Positions 33,124-38,741 of a stretch of DNA of 38,741 bases are shown in pieces; position 1 is the stretch's first letter; each line of letters starts with the position of its first letter. Origin of the DNA: Betaproteobacteria bacterium (GTDB lineage Bacteria > Pseudomonadota > Gammaproteobacteria > Burkholderiales > Burkholderiaceae); contig VGIH01000004.1 of assembly GCA_016867965.1 (NCBI GenBank), positions 1-38,741 of the forward strand, in the 5' to 3' direction. The position numbers and the translations under genes are program-made. The notes beneath the pieces are model-generated. The model was not told the origin of the DNA and did not search any database. It saw only the letters and a list, made by a program, of their open reading frames with translations.

Positions 33124-34332
33124 ATGGCTAAGACCGCTAAAGAATGGATTAAAACCCCCCCATTTCCAACAAGTCATTTTGTGGATAGTCGCATTTACAC
33201 TGATGAGACATTGTTTAAAGAAGAGCAAGAAAAGATTTTCAACAAAAGTTGGATTATTGCTTGCCATGAGAGCGAGTTGCCTGGCGCCTATGACTACCGG
33301 ACCTTTTCTCATCCCGGCGGAGCGCCATTAATTATTGTGAAAGGCGAAGATTTAAAGATTCGCACCTTCTATAACATCTGCCCTCATCGTGGCAACACCC
33401 TTTTATATGATCCTGTTGGTAACGCCAAGCGCATTACTTGCATTTTTCATGCCTGGATGTTTGATACCAAGGGTAATTGCGTCGAAATTTCTCGGAGTAA
33501 GCAGGGCTATCAAGATCGTTACACCTGCGAGAACGCATCGCTTAGAGAGGTACGCACAGAGATCGGCTATGGCGGCTTCGTTTGGGTCAATGTCGATGAC
33601 AATGCGTGCACGCTGAAGGAATATATTGGCGATTCGATGAGCATGCTTGAAGAGCAACTCTCAATGCCTTTGGAAGTTTTTCACTATCACAAGGCGATCG
33701 TCGATACCAATTACAAACTTTGGCACGATACCAATAGTGAGTTCTATCACGATTACATGCATTACTTCAACCGCGCTACTGGAATGATGCAACCTGGTTA
33801 CTTTGATCGCAAATACACGGGCTACCCCAATGGTCATGCCTCGGTTGGCTCGATGGAGATTAAATATGACGCCTATCAGGGAAGTAAGGCTCGCTCGGTG
33901 GGTTGGCCTGGCCTGGCTCCTGGCGGTTGGGTGTTGATTGATATTTTTCCTGGTATGACCTTTAACCTGCGAACCTCTGTGTTGCGTATGGATACTGCCA
34001 TTCCTCTCGGACCCAATAAGTTAATTATTGAGTTCCGTGGTCTTGGACTTAAGAGCGATACCCCAGAGCAACGGGCGGAGCGCATTCGTGACCATAATTT
34101 CATTTGGGGCCCCTTTGGCCGCAATTTGCACGAAGACCTTCTTGGTGTTTATGGACAAGGCAAGGCAATGCGCGAAGGGACTGATAGTAAGTGGGTAATC
34201 CATGGTCGTGAAGAAAACTCCACGATTCATGATGAAGTTGGAATGCGCCACTTCTATGCTGAGTGGAGCAAGAAAATGAATCGCCCAGCTTTTAATCCAT
34301 TGGGAGATAACAAGCTAACTCAGGCTGCTTAA
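33124..34332 (+). CDS. msmA: Rieske non-haem iron oxygenase alpha subunit, methanesulfonate monooxygenase MsmA-like
   Basis: A 402-residue catalytic subunit. The Rieske cluster ligands are Cys86, His88, Cys106 and His109 (ICPHRGN and CIFHAWMFD; C-X-H-X17-C-X2-H). The mononuclear iron histidines are His209 and His213 in EFYHDYMHYFN. The N-terminal WIKTPPFPTSHFVDSRIYTD resembles MsmA of methanesulfonate monooxygenase as I recall it. That enzyme turns methanesulfonate into formaldehyde and sulfite. Characterised MsmA is reported to have an unusual iron-binding motif, whereas the spacing here is canonical, so a related sulfonate or another methylated substrate is possible. ATG 33124 has a strong ribosome binding site (aaaggag); the earlier TTG at 33103 is not needed. 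Confidence 0.75.
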   Translation: MAKTAKEWIKTPPFPTSHFVDSRIYTDETLFKEEQEKIFNKSWIIACHESELPGAYDYRTFSHPGGAPLIIVKGEDLKIRTFYNICPHRGNTLLYDPVGNAKRITCIFHAWMFDTKGNCVEISRSKQGYQDRYTCENASLREVRTEIGYGGFVWVNVDDNACTLKEYIGDSMSMLEEQLSMPLEVFHYHKAIVDTNYKLWHDTNSEFYHDYMHYFNRATGMMQPGYFDRKYTGYPNGHASVGSMEIKYDAYQGSKARSVGWPGLAPGGWVLIDIFPGMTFNLRTSVLRMDTAIPLGPNKLIIEFRGLGLKSDTPEQRAERIRDHNFIWGPFGRNLHEDLLGVYGQGKAMREGTDSKWVIHGREENSTIHDEVGMRHFYAEWSKKMNRPAFNPLGDNKLTQAA

Positions 34333-34361
34333 GAAAAAATAACAATGAGGGTTGAATAATA

Positions 34362-34814
34362 ATGAGAGAACAGGTTGCAGAACTGATCTACAAAAGCTTT
34401 TTGACATTGGATGACCTCGATTTTGCTGGCTATATCAACTTATGCCATGCTGATTTTAATTACAAGATCGGGGCTTACAGCCCAGAAATTAGAAAGCAAA
34501 TGACTTGGCTTGAGGAATCTCGCGATTCCATGAAATTACTGTTTGAGAGTCTGCCTAAGCACAACAGTGATCACTCGCGTTTATCTCGGTTGGGTAATGT
34601 GTACCTGATGAATAAAGAGTCGAATGGAGATTGGTCGGCATTGACCTTCTTGCAAGTATTTCGTACCAGTTTAGACGGCGGCGCATCGGAGTTATTTGCC
34701 ATTGGAAAGATTAAGGACACCATACGAGAGGCTGATGGCGGCCTTAAATTATTGAATCGAGATATTCAACTTGAGACCAGAATGTTTGGTTTTGGGCATC
34801 ACATACCCTTCTAA
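34362..34814 (+). CDS. Rieske oxygenase beta (small) subunit, MsmB-like
   Basis: A 150-residue protein of the NTF2-like ring-hydroxylating beta family: LIYKSFLTLDDLDFAGYINLCHADFNYKI at the start, then SDHSRLSRLGNVYLMNKES and a final RDIQLETRMFGFGHHIPF. Beta subunits structure the alpha3beta3 oxygenase. It is shorter than the published MsmB (about 20 kDa). It lies 29 bp after the alpha gene and 31 bp before the reductase gene, with the same strand and spacing pattern. Confidence 0.78.
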   Translation: MREQVAELIYKSFLTLDDLDFAGYINLCHADFNYKIGAYSPEIRKQMTWLEESRDSMKLLFESLPKHNSDHSRLSRLGNVYLMNKESNGDWSALTFLQVFRTSLDGGASELFAIGKIKDTIREADGGLKLLNRDIQLETRMFGFGHHIPF

Positions 34815-34845
34815 ACATTTTCTGCCAGATCAGATTGGTTAAACA

Positions 34846-35904
34846 ATGAAGATAGAGATATCTGGCACTGGTGCAAACCTGGAGTTTGAATGCCCTCTAG
34901 AAGAACGAGTTCTCTATGCTGGGCTGAGCAACAATCCTCAACTACCATATGAATGCGCTACTGGTACATGCGGCTCTTGTAAAGCGAAATGCGTAAGCGG
35001 AAGTTATGAATGGGCATGGCCTGAAGCCCCAGCTCGAAAGAATTTGAAAAGTGACGATGAGTTGTTGCTGTGTCAATGCATTGCAAAATCAAATTTAAAA
35101 CTCGAAGTTCGTTCGAAACTCGTTAAAAGTCATTTGCCATTCCCTTCAGCGGATTGGATAAATGGGCAAATAATTAACGCAGAAAATCTAGCGCCCGGTG
35201 TTATGTCATTGCGTATTCGTCTTGCTCAGAGCATTCATTTTTTGCCAGGGCAATTTATGGTGGTTGAGTTTCCGCAAATTAGCGGTGGACGTGCGTGGTC
35301 TATGACAAACTTTGTTGAGGGCAATACCAACGAGGTTGATTTTGTAATCAAAATGAAACCGGGTGGTCTTCTGTCGAAGCACTTATTTGATACAAACGTA
35401 TTTGCAAGTCTCTGTGGGAAATCAGTACGCGCATTTGGACCGGTCGGCAAAGCAGTTTTTGATCAGGGAAATGCGCGTGATCTTGTTTGTATTGCTGGTG
35501 GAACTGGTGTGGCTGGAATGATGTCGATATTGCAAGCATTTCTAAAAAACCACTCCAAAACTGGGCGGAAAGCATCATTGTATTTTGGGGTGAGGACTCC
35601 AGCTGACGCTTTTTTTATGAACGAATTAACGCAAATTGTGCGTGACTCCAAGCGAGCAGTACGTGTAGTCGTGGCATTCTCTGATTCGCCGGCTTCAAAA
35701 GACTATATCGCTAAATACGAATATATTGATTTTGACGAGGGGTTTGTGCACGAGGTTACAATGCGCCAAATGGAAGCATGGAAAACGCCCCAAACAAGGG
35801 CATATCTCGCCGGCCCACCACCACTGGTAGACGGAGCACTCAGGGCCTTGCTATTGCAAGCCAAATTGGCAGCCGGCGAAATTTTGTATGACAAATTTGG
35901 TTAA
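34846..35904 (+). CDS. Oxygenase reductase, ferredoxin plus FAD/NAD domains (MsmD-like)
   Basis: A 352-residue reductase. The N-terminal plant-type [2Fe-2S] domain uses Cys37, Cys42, Cys45 and a Cys near 76 (CATGTCGSCKAKC and LLLCQC). The FAD domain has GRAWSMTNF near residue 150 (RxYS-type), and the NAD domain has CIAGGTGVAGMMSIL near 220. The layout is that of methane-monooxygenase-type reductases, as described for MsmD. It delivers NADH electrons to the Rieske ferredoxin. Here it precedes the ferredoxin gene, giving the order alpha-beta-reductase-ferredoxin. Confidence 0.85.
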   Translation: MKIEISGTGANLEFECPLEERVLYAGLSNNPQLPYECATGTCGSCKAKCVSGSYEWAWPEAPARKNLKSDDELLLCQCIAKSNLKLEVRSKLVKSHLPFPSADWINGQIINAENLAPGVMSLRIRLAQSIHFLPGQFMVVEFPQISGGRAWSMTNFVEGNTNEVDFVIKMKPGGLLSKHLFDTNVFASLCGKSVRAFGPVGKAVFDQGNARDLVCIAGGTGVAGMMSILQAFLKNHSKTGRKASLYFGVRTPADAFFMNELTQIVRDSKRAVRVVVAFSDSPASKDYIAKYEYIDFDEGFVHEVTMRQMEAWKTPQTRAYLAGPPPLVDGALRALLLQAKLAAGEILYDKFG

Positions 35905-35930
35905 ATAGAGGCTTTTTGGGTGATATTTCG

Positions 35931-36233
35931 ATGACGGCAAGATTTATTTGTAAAAAATCAGAGATTCCGGAGAATGGTTTTAAGGTTTTTGAGATTGACG
36001 GTGAGAAGGTCTTGATCGCTCAATCGGGGGGGGAGTATTACGGTTACGACGGAATATGTCCTCACCAAGAGGTTTGCTTATCAGATGGTCTCTACGATGG
36101 AAAGGTCTTTACCTGTCACCAGCATTTATGGCAGTGGGACATTGCCACGGGTGAACCTCAGGGTCTGGCTGAAGCCCCTCTTGTCAGTAAGCCTATTGAG
36201 GCGAATACCGACGAACTGCATTTAAAAAAATAA
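35931..36233 (+). CDS. Rieske ferredoxin (MsmC-like)
   Basis: A 100-residue Rieske protein with ligands Cys43, His45, Cys62 and His65 (ICPHQEVCLSDG and FTCHQHLWQWD), similar to ferredoxins of toluene-4-monooxygenase type, as described for MsmC. It carries electrons from the reductase to the alpha subunit. ATG 35931 is chosen over TTG 35916. It closes the four-gene oxygenase set; the ABC transporter follows after a 128-bp gap holding possible regulatory repeats. Confidence 0.85.
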   Translation: MTARFICKKSEIPENGFKVFEIDGEKVLIAQSGGEYYGYDGICPHQEVCLSDGLYDGKVFTCHQHLWQWDIATGEPQGLAEAPLVSKPIEANTDELHLKK

Positions 36234-36280
36234 GCTTAGGGATAGTCCTAAGTTAAAAATATAGACAGTTCCAAAATCTC

Positions 36281-36319
36281 CCTATATAAAGTATTTATAG
36301 GTAATTAATTTAATACCTA
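36281..36319. promoter_or_regulatory. Overlapping inverted repeats upstream of the ABC binding-protein gene
   Basis: CCTATA (36281-36286) pairs with TATAGG (36296-36301). The overlapping TAGGTA (36298-36303) pairs with TACCTA (36314-36319) across 10 bp. The shared middle arm makes three half-sites about 16-18 bp apart. They precede the ATG 36362 by about 45-80 bp, as expected for regulator sites. A weaker hairpin, CTTAGG-CCTAAG (36235-36252), lies just after the ferredoxin stop and has no T-run on this strand. Confidence 0.4.
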
Positions 36320-36361
36320 CAGAGTTTGATTATGGTATCAAAAATCTAAAAAGGAGATAAC

Positions 36362-37486
36362 ATGTTCGTCAATCAATTGAGGAGAGCTATAACACTAGCT
36401 GCCGCTAGTGCGGTGTTATTTGGCTTTGGTTCAACAAATGCAAGTGCTCAAGCTGTCGACTATGGAAAAGTTGGTGGCCCAGTTAAATTGGTGATTGGTT
36501 ACCAGCCATACTACACAGAATCATGGTCTGGTTTGGTGATGCGTGGAAAAAAATTCTACGAAAAATACCTACCAGCGGGTTCTACGGTTGAGTTTCAAAT
36601 TGGCTTACAGGGCAGCATCATTGTGAACAATATGCTCGCCGCAAAACAGCATATTGGATACATGGGTGATATGCCCGCTATCGTTTCCACCACCAAACCC
36701 GAGGTTGCCGATATTCGTCTTGTAGCCGTTCTCGGTCTTGGTAATGATCAATGTAATGTCATTCTAACTTCAGTCGATGCACCAGCATTTAAGAGTCCAA
36801 TTGAAGCAATCAAGTGGATGAATGGTAAAACCATTGCTGCTCCTAAAGGCGCTTGTACCGATCGTTTTGTGCAAGAGACATTACTTAAGCAAAACGTAAA
36901 ACCTGAGGCTTATTTGAACCAGAATATTGAGGTTATTACCAGTAACTTCCGTGCGAAGAAGATCGATGCAGCAGCAATCTGGGAGCCCACTGCTTCACGC
37001 CTAGTCGAAGAGGGTTTAGCGAGGCGTGTTGCTTCGGGATACTCTGTCGGCATCAGCGATGGTGGATTTATGGCCATGCGTGCTGATTTAATCAAGGCTC
37101 GTCCAGATATTGCTCAAGCTTGGCTAAATGCTGAATTGGATGCCCAATTGTTCATGGCTGATCCTAAGAATGCCAGAGAAATCATTAATATGGCGATGGA
37201 TCAAACCACTGGATTTACAAGAACGACCATGGCCCGTGCTTTATACGGCGGATATACTGATCAGGTGGGTAGCAAGGTGCGGTTTAGTTTACCCTTTACC
37301 TTTACTCCAGAAGCGAGAGACTTGATCACCAACGCAACATCTTTCTTGCGTGAAATTAAAACAATTAACGTTTCGACTTTAAGACCAGATGCAATCGTTT
37401 CAGAATTTGCAGACAAGGCCCTGCAGGCTAAGAATTTAAAAGCCCCAATTGGCGCCGTGCCTGTCTTAAATCCTTTGCCTAATTAA
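36362..37486 (+). CDS. NitT/TauT-family ABC transporter substrate-binding protein
   Basis: A 374-residue exported protein with a signal peptide (ITLAAASAVLFGFGSTNASA). The mature start KLVIGYQPYYTESWSGLVM is typical of SsuA/TauA/NrtA proteins, with IGYMGDMPAIVST near residue 98 and IDAAAIWEPTASRLVEEG near 200 in the ligand cleft. It likely binds a sulfonate, here predicted to be the oxygenase substrate. A strong ribosome binding site (aaaggag) precedes ATG 36362. A perfect terminator hairpin follows, so this gene is probably expressed more than the permease and ATPase. Confidence 0.85.
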   Translation: MFVNQLRRAITLAAASAVLFGFGSTNASAQAVDYGKVGGPVKLVIGYQPYYTESWSGLVMRGKKFYEKYLPAGSTVEFQIGLQGSIIVNNMLAAKQHIGYMGDMPAIVSTTKPEVADIRLVAVLGLGNDQCNVILTSVDAPAFKSPIEAIKWMNGKTIAAPKGACTDRFVQETLLKQNVKPEAYLNQNIEVITSNFRAKKIDAAAIWEPTASRLVEEGLARRVASGYSVGISDGGFMAMRADLIKARPDIAQAWLNAELDAQLFMADPKNAREIINMAMDQTTGFTRTTMARALYGGYTDQVGSKVRFSLPFTFTPEARDLITNATSFLREIKTINVSTLRPDAIVSEFADKALQAKNLKAPIGAVPVLNPLPN

Positions 37487-37503
37487 TTTGATATTAATTT
37501 CCT

Positions 37504-37534
37504 AATTCCCCAACTTTGTTGGGGAATTTTTTTT
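37504..37534 (+). terminator. Intrinsic terminator after the binding-protein gene
   Basis: AATTCCCCAAC (37504-37514) and GTTGGGGAATT (37518-37528) form a perfect 11-bp stem with a TTT loop and lead straight into a T run to 37534. It lies between the binding protein and permease genes of one transporter. Partial readthrough would give more binding protein than permease; otherwise the permease needs its own promoter in 37535-37600, where I see no clear one. Confidence 0.85.
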
Positions 37535-37600
37535 AGAACTAATTTATCAAATCTTTATTAGCAAATAATCAGTCAGAATTACGAAGGGATACTTCTTTTC

Positions 37601-38455
37601 ATGGGAACTTCAAGTAACACAACTTTTGCAATAAAAGAGAACAAACTGTTAAGTATTTTGTTAGCGCCCAGACTTTATCTGATGCTAATTGGTTTTGTAC
37701 TGTTCCTAGCGTTTTGGCATTTTGCAGTTGACGTTTGGAAGTTACCCCGTTTTTCTCAAATGCCTGGATTGATTCCAGTATTAAAGGAGTGGACCAATCC
37801 AGATCCCATATATGGCTTATCTCTTTACACGGCTGAATACTACACGCACATTGTAGCAAGTTGTATTCGAGTATTTCTTGCCTTTACATTAGCAACAGTT
37901 TTAGGCGTGCCACTTGGTTTATTTATGGGCTGGTCAATTAAAGTGCGGGAGTATGTATTCCCCGTATTTGAGATGTTGCGTCCCATACCAATTTTGGCAT
38001 GGGTGCCATTAGCAATCATTATGTTTACCGGCTTAGAAACCCCGGTTATATTTTTAGCATTCTTGGCATCCTTTTTTGTAACCACTCTGAACACAATGCT
38101 TGGGGTCGACTCAATTGACGAGTCGTACTTTAGAGCTGCCCAGTGCCTAGGTGCGAATGATCGTCAGGTGTTTACTAATATTGTTATACCTGGCGCTATG
38201 CCCTTTATCTTTACTGGGCTACAAATTTCAGTTGGCGTTTGCTGGTTCTCATTAGTTGCGGCCGAAATGGTTTCAGGTCAGTATGGACTTGGTTATGTGA
38301 TTAATAACTCCTACACGAACGTTCGTTATCCAACTATCATCATTGGAATGGTCACGCTTGGCTTTGTCGGGTACTCAACTAGTGCCATGGTTCGCATGGT
38401 TGGTAATCGTCTAATGCAGTGGCGGATGCGTGAAATCGCAATGTCTAATAACTAA
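37601..38455 (+). CDS. NitT/TauT-family ABC transporter permease
   Basis: A 284-residue inner-membrane protein with about six helices, like SsuC/TauC. The conserved EAA-type loop, YFRAAQCLGANDRQVFTNIV, near residue 178 contacts the ATPase; the segment LRPIPILAWVPLAIIMFTGL near 128 is typical of the family. It partners with the binding protein at 36362 and the ATPase at 38474. ATG 37601 has only a poorly placed ribosome binding site (aaggga). Confidence 0.87.
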   Translation: MGTSSNTTFAIKENKLLSILLAPRLYLMLIGFVLFLAFWHFAVDVWKLPRFSQMPGLIPVLKEWTNPDPIYGLSLYTAEYYTHIVASCIRVFLAFTLATVLGVPLGLFMGWSIKVREYVFPVFEMLRPIPILAWVPLAIIMFTGLETPVIFLAFLASFFVTTLNTMLGVDSIDESYFRAAQCLGANDRQVFTNIVIPGAMPFIFTGLQISVGVCWFSLVAAEMVSGQYGLGYVINNSYTNVRYPTIIIGMVTLGFVGYSTSAMVRMVGNRLMQWRMREIAMSNN

Positions 38456-38473
38456 TAGAGACTAATAAAACAT

Positions 38474-38741
38474 ATGAAGACACGTGGACAAATAAGCATC
38501 AAAGATGTGGTCAAAATCTATGACCCCGATGGTGCGGCAGTAATGGCAGTTGATCATTGCTCCTTAGAAATAGCTGCTGGTGAAATTTGCATGATTGTGG
38601 GACCATCCGGCTGTGGAAAGACTACCTTACTAAATGCTATTGCTGGATTTCATAGTATTAATGGCGGTAGCATTTACATGGATGGTGAAATGTTGTGCGG
38701 TCCTGGAAAGCCAAAGGCAAGCCCTGGGTCGGATCGAATCG
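38474..38741 (+). CDS. NitT/TauT-family ABC transporter ATPase, 5' fragment
   Basis: Starts at ATG 38474 (MKTRGQISIKDVVKIYDPDG), 18 bp after the permease, and runs off the right edge after 89 codons. The Walker A motif GPSGCGKTTLL is present near residue 43; the signature motif and Walker B lie outside the window. It would energise uptake by the transporter encoded by the two preceding genes. Confidence 0.9.
   Translation, partial: MKTRGQISIKDVVKIYDPDGAAVMAVDHCSLEIAAGEICMIVGPSGCGKTTLLNAIAGFHSINGGSIYMDGEMLCGPGKPKASPGSDRI

Noticed and set aside
36235-36252. Hairpin after the Rieske ferredoxin as an intrinsic terminator
   Set aside because: The stem is 6-8 bp and is followed by A-rich sequence on the coding strand; the only T run lies on the opposite strand, where no gene would need it.
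1-38741. Mobile elements, prophage, CRISPR arrays, tRNA or rRNA genes
   Set aside because: I found no transposase, integrase or phage protein, no regularly spaced direct repeats, and no cloverleaf-like or rRNA sequence on either strand.

Overview
The window looks like chromosomal DNA of a freshwater betaproteobacterium, most likely Polynucleobacter or a close Burkholderiaceae relative. The grounds are moderate GC (mid-40s percent by eye), dense gene packing with many 1-4 nt overlaps, and family content typical of that group (DarP, CbpA/CbpM, MOSC protein, DCC-family protein, SelD, FeS-type photolyase, Sox and CoxL/IorB-type molybdoenzymes). The taxon is inferred from this content and not proven. 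I saw no tRNA, rRNA, CRISPR array, phage gene or insertion sequence.

Left part (1-18.3 kb), mostly housekeeping and metabolism: the 3' end of ppc; a voltage-gated-type potassium channel; two class V aminotransferases (the second a serine-glyoxylate aminotransferase); cbpM and a cbpA interrupted by an in-frame stop; darP with a membrane methyltransferase; a HTH/periplasmic-binding-fold regulator divergent from an apparently orphan tungstate-binding protein TupA; an FMN-dependent L-lactate dehydrogenase family enzyme; a HAD dehalogenase; a copper-chaperone-like HMA protein behind a good FNR-type box; a SemiSWEET; an AsmA-like protein; selD; an untracked 45-residue ORF; several small envelope proteins; a MOSC protein; a ChaN-like protein; a small acetyltransferase; a MEKHLA protein; and a cryptochrome/photolyase.

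Middle part (18.5-25.8 kb): a tightly coupled operon that joins a Tat-exported molybdenum hydroxylase of the isoquinoline/aldehyde oxidoreductase type (2Fe-2S subunit plus large subunit) to soxX, soxY, soxZ and soxA. SoxB and SoxCD are absent, and the SoxY C-terminus departs from the canonical GGCGG arm. XdhC and a MocA-like nucleotidyltransferase follow and would mature the molybdenum enzyme. This hybrid is the best candidate for an undescribed system here.

Right part (25.9-38.7 kb): an organosulfonate C1 island. It contains soeABC-type sulfite dehydrogenase genes, a TetR regulator, formate-THF ligase (fhs), a four-gene Rieske oxygenase resembling methanesulfonate monooxygenase (alpha, beta, reductase, Rieske ferredoxin), and a nitrate/sulfonate/taurine-type ABC transporter whose ATPase runs off the window. 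Read together: uptake of a C1 sulfonate, oxygenolytic release of formaldehyde and sulfite, sulfite oxidation to sulfate by SoeABC into the quinone pool, and entry of formate into tetrahydrofolate C1 metabolism. The substrate is inferred and not shown by the sequence alone.
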